From positions 1-43,038 of the IMG/VR virus record IMGVR_UViG_3300028920_000129: 43,038 bases of DNA; one strand, written 5' to 3'. This document shows positions 31,778 through 38,890 of the stretch, one piece after another; position 1 is the stretch's first letter, and each line of letters begins with the position of its first letter. The notes below the pieces were generated by a model. It saw nothing but the letters and a program-made list of their open reading frames with translations. It was not told the origin of the DNA and ran no database searches. Source of the stretch: a virus. The position numbers and the translations under genes were made by a program.

Positions 31778-31953
31778 TCTTTAACTCCTAAAGCTTTTTT
31801 AAAAATTTTTATTGTTTTTTCATCATTTTCAATCTCAATTTTATACTGTTGTACTTTTCTTAAAAAATCATCTAAACCTTTTTTTTGGTTTTTGTTTTTA
31901 CTTTCATAGTATTCTAATTTTTCCTTTAACACCATTCTTATAATTTTATTCAT
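31774..31953 (-). CDS. Coiled-coil mini-protein (59 residues)
   Basis: Lys/Glu-rich heptad helix (LKEKLEYYESKNKNQKKG, DDFLRKVQQYKIEIEN). It ends in LGVKE; these codons contain GGAG and overlap the next ATG. The preceding gene also ends in LGVKE. Function unknown. Confidence 0.55.
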   Translation of the reverse strand: MNKIIRMVLKEKLEYYESKNKNQKKGLDDFLRKVQQYKIEIENDEKTIKIFKKALGVKE

Positions 31954-32207
31954 TCTTTAACTCCTAATGTTTTAGCTTTATCATAACATTTCTTTTCTTC
32001 ACACATAAAAGTATTTAATACTTCAAATTTAAATTTATCCAAATTGACCATAATGCTTTTACAATTTCCAGCCATTTCTTCTAAAGAAATATGATTACCC
32101 TTGTTTTTTTCTTTCCCTGCTATTTTTATAAATAAACAATCAAGATCATCTATTCTACTTAATGCATCATTCACTTCGTCACATACTTGTTTAAATTCCT
32201 TTTTCAT
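31950..32207 (-). CDS. Helical 85-residue protein
   Basis: Helical, charged (EFKQVCDEVNDALSRIDD, LDKFKFEVLNTFMCEEKK) with four Cys. Start at 32207 follows AAGGAGTTAAAGA and its end repeats the same site. Function unknown. Confidence 0.6.
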   Translation of the reverse strand: MKKEFKQVCDEVNDALSRIDDLDCLFIKIAGKEKNKGNHISLEEMAGNCKSIMVNLDKFKFEVLNTFMCEEKKCYDKAKTLGVKE

Positions 32208-32218
32208 TCTTTAACTCC

Positions 32219-32377
32219 TTAATTATTTTTAGTTAGTAATAAATATTCTTCACTATTTATCATTCTTATAAATCCACATATAGGACATTCAACACACAGC
32301 CTCCCATATGCTAGAAATATATCTAACCTCTTACATTTTACCAAATCAAGTTTACATATACATTCAAATTTTACCAT
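32219..32377 (-). CDS. Cys-rich mini-protein (52 residues)
   Basis: ATG at 32377 follows TAAGGAGTAAGATT. The chain has CIC (6-8), Cys15, then CVECPIC (28-34), enough for a zinc ribbon. Ends in a hydrophobic/polar segment (EEYLLLTKNN). Function unknown. Confidence 0.55.
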   Translation of the reverse strand: MVKFECICKLDLVKCKRLDIFLAYGRLCVECPICGFIRMINSEEYLLLTKNN

Positions 32378-32392
32378 AATCTTACTCCTTAA

Positions 32393-32584
32393 TTACAAAA
32401 TATTATGATACCCATCATCGTCTAACATTATATAGTCACCTTCATCCTTCCATTCACCACACCAGTTAGTCTTTGGCACTATCCTGTTTTTCATCACACC
32501 AGCCGGATACCGTCTGCAAGTATACGTATCTTCGTTTTCATCATGCAGTACGTATTTACAGTTTCCGCAACATTCATTTACCAT
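32393..32584 (-). CDS. Phage Cys-rich mini-protein (CGNCKY type)
   Basis: ECCGNCKYVLHDENEDTYTC, RRYPAG and NWCGEWKDEG form a pattern common in short phage and prophage proteins, with four or five Cys likely binding zinc. It overlaps the terminase nuclease stop. Function unknown in all cases I know. Confidence 0.7.
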   Translation of the reverse strand: MVNECCGNCKYVLHDENEDTYTCRRYPAGVMKNRIVPKTNWCGEWKDEGDYIMLDDDGYHNIL

Positions 32585-33312
32585 TGTTTCCCCCTCAGTC
32601 CAGCAGTAATACCCGGACTAGCTTTCTGTTCCTTCACTCCCCTTCTAACTCCATACATCTTGTAGGCTCTCTCAGCAAACCACAAAGCCATAACACAATC
32701 AGTTGTCACACATCCGGGATGTTGGCTTACTTCCCTTTCAAACTGACACCACGGACATCTACACCCTGCTTGATGATCCGGTAAATAGAACCGCCAGTTA
32801 TTCTGTTCAAACTGTACATCCAATGAAGGTAACCCTATATCACTATCGCTCTTTTGCTTACCAGTGGTAAAAGCCTTTAACGGAATAGTTCCATAACCTT
32901 TTTCACGCATCCACTCAAGTATTGAATTCTGATATGCGTTATTTTCGACATGCACCACAATAGGCTTGTATATCTCATTCACTTCCTTAATCTGATCCGC
33001 TGTCTGTGGACTAGTCCATTCTCCTGTACGTATATCAATCGGGTACTTATACCCATCGTTATTAACAGCTATAGTTATTATAACATTACCTTTTCGTTTC
33101 TCACCGGACAAATCCACTCCTGTAAAAGTGTACTGCCACATCGGAGGTGATTCACCTTTACGAACACATTTAGTGAAGTTAGGAAAAGTAAGTTCATCCG
33201 CTGTTATAGCTTTCTGTCTAAATCCCCTGTCAAACGCACGTGTGCCTATCTCCTGACACCGTTGTATTAACTTGTCTTTAGACCAGAAGGAGCATAACTC
33301 AATTATTTTCAT
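32578..33312 (-). CDS. terL: Large terminase, nuclease half
   Basis: 244 residues. Residues 9-35 (FWSKDKLIQRCQEIGTRAF, DRGFRQ) match the linker that follows the ATPase domain in one-chain terminases. The RNase H-like nuclease has Asp67 (FTGVDLSG), Glu123 (HVENNAYQ) and Asp205 (TTDCVMALWF), the expected metal-binding acidic residues. It cuts concatemeric DNA during packaging. The matching ATPase is a separate gene at 33817-34581 and two small genes lie between. ATG overlaps the upstream stop (AAATGA). Confidence 0.85.
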   Translation of the reverse strand: MKIIELCSFWSKDKLIQRCQEIGTRAFDRGFRQKAITADELTFPNFTKCVRKGESPPMWQYTFTGVDLSGEKRKGNVIITIAVNNDGYKYPIDIRTGEWTSPQTADQIKEVNEIYKPIVVHVENNAYQNSILEWMREKGYGTIPLKAFTTGKQKSDSDIGLPSLDVQFEQNNWRFYLPDHQAGCRCPWCQFEREVSQHPGCVTTDCVMALWFAERAYKMYGVRRGVKEQKASPGITAGLRGKQW

Positions 33313-33539
33313 TTATTTAATTCAATAATTTTACATCTTAAATTACTATACACCAATTTTAAACTATTAGTTGAAAATATCTCGATATTACTCCCACCGT
33401 ACATGATAATATCAAATTGATACCCAAGAGGTTCAACAGTTCGTATAATTTCTGTCAAACCTATTATCTTTTCTAGTATAATCTCATATGTTTTAAATTC
33501 TGTTTCAATTGTTATAAGTGTTACTTTTTCGCTTTTCAT
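33309..33539 (-). CDS. Intercalated small gene 2 within split terminase
   Basis: 76 residues, mostly strands and helices (KVTLITIETEFKTYEIIL, FDIIMYGGSNIEIF). It ends KIIELNK; the nuclease gene begins MKIIELC, so the junction repeats the same codons. ATG follows GAGGAGATAATAG. Not a homing nuclease or intein by motif. Function unknown. Confidence 0.65.
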   Translation of the reverse strand: MKSEKVTLITIETEFKTYEIILEKIIGLTEIIRTVEPLGYQFDIIMYGGSNIEIFSTNSLKLVYSNLRCKIIELNK

Positions 33540-33820
33540 TCTATTATCTCCTCCTCTTTGTGTGCCTGTGCTATAGTAGCCTTATTGATAATATCCTCAA
33601 GCACCTCCTCCTTACCTGTTTTCATCATAGCTTCACCAAGTTTAATCATCGCTTCACCATCCACCACAATAGGTGGTTTACTATGAAATTTCTTATACCA
33701 ATTCAATTCTTCTTTTGTTGCTTGCTTTTTAAAATATCTATCTATTATCCTTGACTCTTCAATAGTCACCATTCCTGTTGTAGTCATATTTAGTTTACAT
33801 GCACATTCATATCCATTCAT
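33536..33820 (-). CDS. Intercalated small gene 1 within split terminase
   Basis: 94 residues, helical. A motif VTIEESRIIDRYFKKQATKEELNWYKK resembles small helical bundles; the C-terminus is HKEEEIIE. Starts in the GAGGAGGTAATAGAATGA junction at the end of the ATPase gene. It could be a subunit bridging the two halves of the terminase. No conserved domain recognised. Confidence 0.65.
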   Translation of the reverse strand: MNGYECACKLNMTTTGMVTIEESRIIDRYFKKQATKEELNWYKKFHSKPPIVVDGEAMIKLGEAMMKTGKEEVLEDIINKATIAQAHKEEEIIE

Positions 33821-34581
33821 TCTATTACCTCCTCCTCTATATATTCAAAGTCCTCACTAATCCTCTGTATAAGCACGCTAAATCTCTTTGACTCTATAAT
33901 CGTCTTAGTCAAGTCATCCTCATGCCATCGGGTACAAATGTAATACACAAAGCCATCATCTACAAGCCTCGGCATCCAAGCCACTTTATATTGCTGCCGT
34001 ATATTATCCCTAATAAGTTGACTATTTATACTCTTTTCATCTACTGGATCATCAAATATAATAACGTCTGCTCTGCCACCTACACCAGTTGACATTATCC
34101 CTCTGGCTTCAATAGTCGGATCAATAGCATGCCCTTTACGTTTAAGATATATTCTATGGTTAGTCCATTCCTGATCTATATCTCTCTCTATACCGGGGAA
34201 TACTTGTTTATATTCTTTATCGAATTGTATATATGTTCGAATAGCCTTTACTCTATCAGTAGCATATGTATCACTTGAATTGACTATCTTAACACGTAAT
34301 GCCGGATTAGGACCTATTATCCAAAGTGTTTCCGCTATGGCTATCTGTATGCTCTTCCCGTGTCCCCACGGTGCCAGTATAGCACAATGTTTGCCTATGT
34401 TCTTACAGTGCTGTATATGCTTTATCCATGATTTATGTATATTATTTTGAATTATAGGCAATCCAGTCCTGTCATCTTTTATAACATATTCACGGAAAAC
34501 GTTTGGATCGTTTCTGGATAGTTCTATTTGCTGTTTGCGTTCAATTGCCGTTTTTATCAGTTTTTGTTTTATTGTTGTCAT
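33817..34581 (-). CDS. terL: Large terminase, ATPase half
   Basis: 254 residues. Walker A is APWGHGKS (70-77), Walker B is VIIFDDP (173-179), and the coupling motif is YICTRWHEDD (about 214-223). This is the motor that drives DNA into the prohead. It stops at the normal ATPase/nuclease boundary (SEDFEYIEEEVIE), so it lacks the nuclease, which is encoded at 32578-33312. Together the halves total about 498 residues, a usual full length. It overlaps the small-subunit-like gene by 41 bases. Confidence 0.9.
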   Translation of the reverse strand: MTTIKQKLIKTAIERKQQIELSRNDPNVFREYVIKDDRTGLPIIQNNIHKSWIKHIQHCKNIGKHCAILAPWGHGKSIQIAIAETLWIIGPNPALRVKIVNSSDTYATDRVKAIRTYIQFDKEYKQVFPGIERDIDQEWTNHRIYLKRKGHAIDPTIEARGIMSTGVGGRADVIIFDDPVDEKSINSQLIRDNIRQQYKVAWMPRLVDDGFVYYICTRWHEDDLTKTIIESKRFSVLIQRISEDFEYIEEEVIE

Positions 34582-34867
34582 TTAATAGTTCTAATAATTC
34601 ATCCATTGTGTATTTTGTTATTAGTTCGTCAAGCAATTCTTTTGGTGACTTAGTTAGTGTTATATTCATATCTTTTGGCATAACCTTTGCTATATAGCTT
34701 AATACCGTATCTGGTTTGCACTTCATTATAATATTCTCAATGCCTACTTCTTTTTGTATAGCTACAATTATCTTTTCATGCAGCTCTTTCATATCACGTG
34801 TTATCTTGTTTACAGCACCTTTTGGCTTACCATTTGGATTACCTGACTCGCCTTTCTTATATCTCAT
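34541..34867 (-). CDS. Small terminase-like protein, DUF5681 start
   Basis: 108 residues. The N-terminus RYKKGESGNPNGKPKGAVN is the DUF5681 motif seen in proteins encoded before large terminases. A helical middle (TRDMKELHEKIIVAIQKEVG) and a C-terminal helix (PKELLDELITKYTMDELLELL) follow. It may recognise the packaging site. First gene after the promoter at 34916-34944. Confidence 0.75.
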   Translation of the reverse strand: MRYKKGESGNPNGKPKGAVNKITRDMKELHEKIIVAIQKEVGIENIIMKCKPDTVLSYIAKVMPKDMNITLTKSPKELLDELITKYTMDELLELLNDNNKTKTDKNGN

Positions 34868-34915
34868 CTTCCCTGTATATTCCTGTATTTTTTAGATGTA
34901 AATCTTTACACATAT

Positions 34916-34944
34916 ATTATACTACTTTTCTTTATCCTTTGCAA
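34916..34944 (-). promoter_or_regulatory. Promoter for terminase genes
   Basis: TTGCAA (34944-34939), 17-base spacer, TATAAT (34921-34916). It overlaps the 3' end of the 44-residue gene. The short leader holds a TGTAA/TTACA hairpin before the first start at 34867. Confidence 0.7.
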
Positions 34945-35056
34945 TTTTTTCCCTGATCTTATATTTAAACTTTTTAAGCTCTTTTGCATCGTCAGTACAT
35001 TTCATATCAACCCACTTTTTGTGTAGTTTACTAAAATACTGTAAGTTCTCATTCAT
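34922..35056 (-). CDS. 44-residue basic helical mini-protein
   Basis: ATG at 35056 follows AAGGGTAGAA. The chain is Lys-rich (YFSKLHKKWVDMKC, DDAKELKKFKYKIREKIAKD). Its end overlaps the terminase promoter. Function unknown. Confidence 0.5.
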   Translation of the reverse strand: MNENLQYFSKLHKKWVDMKCTDDAKELKKFKYKIREKIAKDKEK

Positions 35057-35065
35057 TTTCTACCC

Positions 35066-35314
35066 TTATTTCCCCATGTCTACCATTTCATTTAATAGAG
35101 TATGTTTTAAACAATCACATAACCCAATATTTCCGTAATTACTTCCACTTATAAAATCATAAGTTTTAGTTCCTTCTACTCCTTTTTCGATTACATTAAT
35201 TGCTATAATCATATTGTTTACTTTATCTGCTCGATTAACAATATTCATAGCGTCTTGTATAATATGATGTACGTCTATATGATCTCCATATTCTTCCATG
35301 ATTTTACTCCTCAT
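35066..35314 (-). CDS. 82-residue protein
   Basis: Helix-strand pattern (HHIIQDAMNIVNRADKVNNM, IAINVIEKGVEGTKTYDF) ending CLKHTLLNEMVDMGK. Start at 35314 follows GAGGAGTAAA; the preceding gene stops 4 bases upstream. Function unknown. Confidence 0.6.
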   Translation of the reverse strand: MRSKIMEEYGDHIDVHHIIQDAMNIVNRADKVNNMIIAINVIEKGVEGTKTYDFISGSNYGNIGLCDCLKHTLLNEMVDMGK

Positions 35315-35317
35315 TAG

Positions 35318-35563
35318 TTATTTTATCCATTTACTGCCCTTTCCCCATGTCCATTTTTCATTAATCTTTGCAAGCCGTTTAACAAATTCAGCCTTTTCCC
35401 TATACACCTTAATAAGTCGGCATATATCACAATAGAAAGTCTCAGTACATTTACAAAACCTTTTGAGTTTAGAAGGTGGTTGTTTTTCATAAATAATCCG
35501 CATAATAGCTTTACATTCATTTTTAGTATATCCTCTATCAAACCATAAGTTCTTTTTAGGCAT
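35318..35563 (-). CDS. Cys-rich basic protein (81 residues)
   Basis: CKCTE and CDIC (residues about 37-50) make a compact Cys cluster in a basic chain ending WTWGKGSKWIK. TAATG overlap with the transglycosylase stop. A nucleic-acid-binding zinc protein is possible; function unknown. Confidence 0.6.
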   Translation of the reverse strand: MPKKNLWFDRGYTKNECKAIMRIIYEKQPPSKLKRFCKCTETFYCDICRLIKVYREKAEFVKRLAKINEKWTWGKGSKWIK

Positions 35564-36174
35564 TAGCCATTCTGTATCCTTAACAGTTGATCTATCACAT
35601 CCCTAACATAAAGTAAATTATATTTCTTATTATTCACGCCCATGTTGTAGGCAGATAAAGCCTTTATATAATTACCTTTGAATATCTTTAAACATCTAGC
35701 ATACTCCCAACATCCGATTAGTATATTCCAGCGTTCCTGTTTGAGGTATATACGGTAAAAAATATCAGGATATTTAGTATAAGGCAATAAGGCAATTTTT
35801 CTTTTAGGATCATCTGTATTCTTGATTTTCCATTTAAAATAATTCCTTGCTGTCTCAGGCATGACCTGCATAACTCCGATTGCTCCTTTAGAGCTATAAG
35901 CTAGTCTTTTACCGTCACTTTCAACACGACTCATAGCATATGGAATACGGTGATCTATACCGAACTTTTCTGAATATTTATGTATCCAGTATATACTGTC
36001 ACCATAGCAGTTATCAGAAAACATAGCGAATAACAATATGACTATTATTACAATACACGGATATACAAGCAGATTAAATGATATATCAAATCGGCGGTGA
36101 AACTTGACTTTTTTGACCTTATGCTTATTAAACATATGTAGTATTATTTTATTATACTTTGTGTTCTTTGTCAA
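35563..36174 (-). CDS. Lytic transglycosylase (SLT family) with membrane anchor
   Basis: A basic N-terminus is followed by a membrane segment (LVYPCIVIIVILLFAMF, about 32-48). Then comes the SLT domain: IPYAMSRVESDGKRLAYSSK with the catalytic Glu in the SRVES motif, GAIGVMQVMPETAR, and KALSAYNMG. It cleaves peptidoglycan without hydrolysis. It lies in the packaging/replication region, far from the lysozyme, so a role in DNA entry or infection is possible. A TTG start at 36174 follows GGTGAGGAATAAGT; an ATG 13 codons later lacks a site. Confidence 0.8.
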   Translation of the reverse strand: MTKNTKYNKIILHMFNKHKVKKVKFHRRFDISFNLLVYPCIVIIVILLFAMFSDNCYGDSIYWIHKYSEKFGIDHRIPYAMSRVESDGKRLAYSSKGAIGVMQVMPETARNYFKWKIKNTDDPKRKIALLPYTKYPDIFYRIYLKQERWNILIGCWEYARCLKIFKGNYIKALSAYNMGVNNKKYNLLYVRDVIDQLLRIQNG

Positions 36175-36183
36175 ACTTATTCC

Positions 36184-36510
36184 TCACCTATACTTTTCAT
36201 AATACTTCAATACCTTCTCTCCCTGCTCTATCACAAACTGCCGCTCCCAATCCGTCCAGTTCTTTTCAGCTGTATTCTTTACTATCCTGCGTAGTTCGTA
36301 ATAATCTAATCCAAGAATAACGAATAAATCTTTATTAGCCGCTGTATTATGCTGTGCTATTTCATGGCATTCATGGCAAATAAAAGCCTGTAGATGATAC
36401 CTGATACTTATTTGCTTTACACCCCTACCAAAAATCAATTCGTGTAATTCAGTCTCGGTGTTATTACAGGTAAGACATTTTACTGGTTGTTTAAAGTCAC
36501 TCTTTTTCAT
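36184..36510 (-). CDS. HNH-like / RecA-dependent nuclease-like protein
   Basis: 108 residues. CLTCNN (12-17), LHELIFGRGVKQISIRYHL, and FICHECHEIAQHN fit a compact HNH-like group seen in phage recombination regions, with Cys pairs binding zinc and the last His/Asn near the catalytic site. It lies near a RusA-like resolvase. The central His of HEL is consistent with a nuclease, but activity is not certain. Confidence 0.65.
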   Translation of the reverse strand: MKKSDFKQPVKCLTCNNTETELHELIFGRGVKQISIRYHLQAFICHECHEIAQHNTAANKDLFVILGLDYYELRRIVKNTAEKNWTDWERQFVIEQGEKVLKYYEKYR

Positions 36511-36513
36511 TTT

Positions 36514-36678
36514 TTATATCATTTTCCTAGCTTTATTTAACATTTTTTTTATTTCTTTAAACACTAATTTTGCATCATCATATTTTTCTCCAAATTTATT
36601 ACCCCAATTTATAAATATTACTTCATTGTCTTTAACACCTATTTTAATAACATAGTCAGGATTTTCTATTATTCGCAT
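36514..36678 (-). CDS. 54-residue mini-protein
   Basis: ATG at 36678 follows the GGAGGGG in the last codons of the zinc mini-protein. Strand-rich start (YVIKIGVKDNEVIFINWG) and a Lys-rich helix at the end (AKLVFKEIKKMLNKA). Function unknown. Confidence 0.55.
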   Translation of the reverse strand: MRIIENPDYVIKIGVKDNEVIFINWGNKFGEKYDDAKLVFKEIKKMLNKARKMI

Positions 36679-36681
36679 CAA

Positions 36682-36819
36682 TCATCCCCTCCGCTTTTTA
36701 TTTTTCATTTTAACTTCCCTATAATCATCATGAAAAATTTCATAACATTCAATACAGAACCAAATCCCATCTTCTTCGTGTTCTTCTGTTTTTAAACTAC
36801 CGCAAAATGGACACATCAT
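36682..36819 (-). CDS. Zinc-ribbon mini-protein (45 residues)
   Basis: CPFC (3-6) and CIEC (22-25) flank an acidic loop; a basic tail (KMKNKKRRG) follows and contains the next ribosome site. ATG at 36819 lies 6 bases after GGAG. Function unknown. Confidence 0.6.
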   Translation of the reverse strand: MMCPFCGSLKTEEHEEDGIWFCIECYEIFHDDYREVKMKNKKRRG

Positions 36820-36822
36820 ATC

Positions 36823-36987
36823 CTACTCCTTTACTATTTTATTTACTTCGTCATTCTCTAGCTCATATACCAGAAAGTCATTATCATCCGGTATAAATAA
36901 CAAGGCTTTATCATTTCCCATACGCTGTTTAATCTGTTTAGCAAGTTCCCAGAGAGCAGCACTATTACTATGTGTTATACATTTCAT
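36823..36987 (-). CDS. 54-residue acidic mini-protein
   Basis: ATG at 36987 follows AGGAGTTTTT. N-terminal helix (SAALWELAKQIKQRM), then a hydrophobic strand (ALLFIPDDNDFLVYEL) and a charged end. Its last codons (AAGGAG) supply the next ribosome site. Function unknown. Confidence 0.55.
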   Translation of the reverse strand: MKCITHSNSAALWELAKQIKQRMGNDKALLFIPDDNDFLVYELENDEVNKIVKE

Positions 36988-37036
36988 AAAAACTCCTGTT
37001 GTCCTATTTTTTTTAATTTATTTTCCCTGCGTTTTT

Positions 37037-37411
37037 TCATATGATATCTTTACTTATTTCGTATATCCTTATTTTCACTTTATCAAGTTGACCACGTTTA
37101 ATCTTATGCTTAGTAGCATATACCTGGACTATGTCCCTGTCATTCTTTATAATTTTAAGCTGCTCTAAAACATCAAATATCGGTTTGATTATATTATCTA
37201 TATCCTTATAAGTCCAAACTTCAAGCTCAATAGTTACATCACCTTCAAGCATTCTATCACGAATACAAAGGCAGTTCTTAAAACAAAAAAACATAATTAC
37301 CTGGCTATTAGTATAATCGGGATTCTTTATCATGCGTGTACGCTGCTTGTTAAAAATCAATCGTTTGTTCTCACCTACTAGATTAAAATTATCAGCTTTA
37401 AGTTCAATCAT
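37037..37411 (-). CDS. RusA-like Holliday junction resolvase
   Basis: The RusA pattern is clear: a strand with KDIDNIIKPIFDVLEQLKII followed by NDRDIVQVYATK and the C-terminal KVKIRIYEI. The conserved Asp residues (DIDN and NDRD) bind the metal needed to cut four-way junctions. About 124 residues, the normal length. I prefer the ATG at 37411, which overlaps the upstream stop by 8 bases and follows GGGAG. The longer form from 37441 lacks a site. It would resolve branched DNA before packaging. Confidence 0.8.
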   Translation of the reverse strand: MIELKADNFNLVGENKRLIFNKQRTRMIKNPDYTNSQVIMFFCFKNCLCIRDRMLEGDVTIELEVWTYKDIDNIIKPIFDVLEQLKIIKNDRDIVQVYATKHKIKRGQLDKVKIRIYEISKDII

Positions 37412-37664
37412 TTCTATATGCTCCCATACATGCCATCCCAATCATACCAGTTTTAATAGTCAAAATAGGATTAACAGTGCATGGTAAATCTTGTAAATTA
37501 CACCATGCATTCTCTTTATCTAATTGATCACATCCCTTACATACTGTGATATCTGTCCAGTATTCAAACATTTCTTTATCATTATTTTCAGCCAAAAAAC
37601 ACCATGCTAGCCAATTCTCTTTTGATTGACAAATATTTTTCCAACTATCATCTAAATTAATCAC
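37404..37664 (-). CDS. Cys-rich 86-residue protein
   Basis: Contains CKGCDQ, CNLQDLPC and further Cys, with several Trp near the start (WKNICQSKENWLAWCF). Similar Cys patterns occur in short phage proteins of unknown function beside resolvase genes. Start at 37664. Confidence 0.6.
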   Translation of the reverse strand: MINLDDSWKNICQSKENWLAWCFLAENNDKEMFEYWTDITVCKGCDQLDKENAWCNLQDLPCTVNPILTIKTGMIGMACMGAYRND

Positions 37665-37697
37665 TTCTTTTCCAACTCCTTTACTTTCTTATGGTAT

Positions 37698-38321
37698 TTA
37701 GTCATTCAATAAATCCATTTGTATATTTTTAAAAGCACAGTTGAATATATGTAGTCCAAGTTTAGAATCAACACAATTACGTAATATTTTATCACGTCGA
37801 CCTATATTTTTATATTTACTAATATCAAACCCTGTATTTTTTTGTAAACTTTCCATTGTTTCCGAAATAATAATATTACTTTTAAATTTAAATTTAGTAA
37901 TAAAAAAATTACTCCAAAAATAATGCCTTCCTATTTCTTGCGGTTTTATTAATGGTTCATAATAAGAAAAAACATTTTCAATACAAAATAATGCCCTTCC
38001 AAAATTACTTAAAAATATTATTTCTTCATATAATCTCATGTCTGGATATACTGCTTTATTTTGACCCTTATAAACTCCACATCGTCTTATATTTGAATGT
38101 GTAGGACACGGAGGACTTGACCAGATAAAATCATATTCTTTATAATAATCTAATAAATATTGATGAGCATCACCCACTATCATTTTGTCGTTAGGAAAAA
38201 AGTCCTGATATATTTTAGCTATGTTTTCATTCTGCTCAACCGCTGTGACTTCTATTTCCTTGTCGGACCACAAACGTCTATTCCCGCCTATGCCTGCATA
38301 AAGATTAAGTATCTTAATCAC
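37698..38321 (-). CDS. C5 cytosine DNA methyltransferase, small
   Basis: Motif I is LNLYAGIGGNRR, motif IV is SSPPCPTHS with catalytic Cys72, motif VI is CIENV, and the end (KILRNCVDSKLGLHIF) matches motif X. It transfers a methyl group from SAM to the C5 of cytosine. At 207 residues the target-recognition domain must be very small. Methylation of phage DNA to avoid restriction is the likely role. It overlaps the coiled-coil gene by 4 bases. Confidence 0.85.
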   Translation of the reverse strand: MIKILNLYAGIGGNRRLWSDKEIEVTAVEQNENIAKIYQDFFPNDKMIVGDAHQYLLDYYKEYDFIWSSPPCPTHSNIRRCGVYKGQNKAVYPDMRLYEEIIFLSNFGRALFCIENVFSYYEPLIKPQEIGRHYFWSNFFITKFKFKSNIIISETMESLQKNTGFDISKYKNIGRRDKILRNCVDSKLGLHIFNCAFKNIQMDLLND

Positions 38322-38542
38322 TTCTTTTCCAGCTCCTTTACTTTATTTTCAAGCTCTATAACATGATCTTCTAACTTCTTGACACGTGTTTTATATAAAC
38401 CTATTAAATTTCTAAATTTTTGTAAAAACTCAGATTGTTTGCTACTAGCCATAGACATATAATCAGCAAGTAATATTTCAGAACATTCGCACTCATTAAA
38501 AGCAGTACGTGTTTGATCTTCTATGCTTTTAGTTATTCGCAT
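38318..38542 (-). CDS. Coiled-coil protein (74 residues)
   Basis: N-terminal Cys/Glu region (NECECSEILLADYMSM) and a C-terminal leucine-heptad helix (VKKLEDHVIELENKVKELEKK). Its last codons precede the methyltransferase start. Function unknown. Confidence 0.6.
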   Translation of the reverse strand: MRITKSIEDQTRTAFNECECSEILLADYMSMASSKQSEFLQKFRNLIGLYKTRVKKLEDHVIELENKVKELEKK

Positions 38543-38744
38543 TCTCTATTTCCTTTTTTAACTCTTTTATTTCCTTTTTAAGTTTTCTATTCTCTCTGAA
38601 CATTTGCCAATTATCAATTATAACCTTGCCTATTTTCCTGTCAGTATCATATGGTTCTCTCTCAGGACAACATGAAACATAAGGATGAAAATCATGTGCA
38701 AGTCTATCAGTCATACGTCCGCAATTTTTACAAATAAAACTCAT
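38529..38744 (-). CDS. Zinc protein with C-terminal coiled coil
   Basis: CKNC (5-8), His and two Cys (SCCPE) in the first 30 residues make a zinc site; a helix (MFRENRKLKKEIKELKKEIENA) follows. Overlaps neighbours on both sides. Function unknown. Confidence 0.6.
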   Translation of the reverse strand: MSFICKNCGRMTDRLAHDFHPYVSCCPEREPYDTDRKIGKVIIDNWQMFRENRKLKKEIKELKKEIENANN

Positions 38745-38890
38745 TTCATCATCTCCTGTGCCGTGTCAAGCTGTTTAAGTGTTTCCCAGTAATCTTTTTG
38801 TAACTTGTTATACTGTTTTTGTAACCGCTTATAACTTTTCTGTATGCTTTCAACTAACGTAAGTAATCTGTTTAAAGTAGTGTCTATCAT
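38741..38890 (-). CDS. 49-residue coiled-coil mini-protein
   Basis: ATG at 38890 follows GGGAGGGGAT. A single long amphipathic helix (LLTLVESIQKSYKRLQKQYN) ending EMMK with ATGA overlap to the zinc protein. Function unknown. Confidence 0.6.
   Translation of the reverse strand: MIDTTLNRLLTLVESIQKSYKRLQKQYNKLQKDYWETLKQLDTAQEMMK

Noticed and set aside
33309-33820. Intron or intein between the terminase halves
   Set aside because: The gap is fully coding with two frames that have ribosome sites and overlaps; no homing nuclease, intein ends or intron core is visible.
36141-36174. Promoter-like TTGACA and TAAAAT at the transglycosylase start
   Set aside because: TTGACA is the start codon plus the next codon of a gene with a good ribosome site, and the usual TATAAT there is only 12 bases away.
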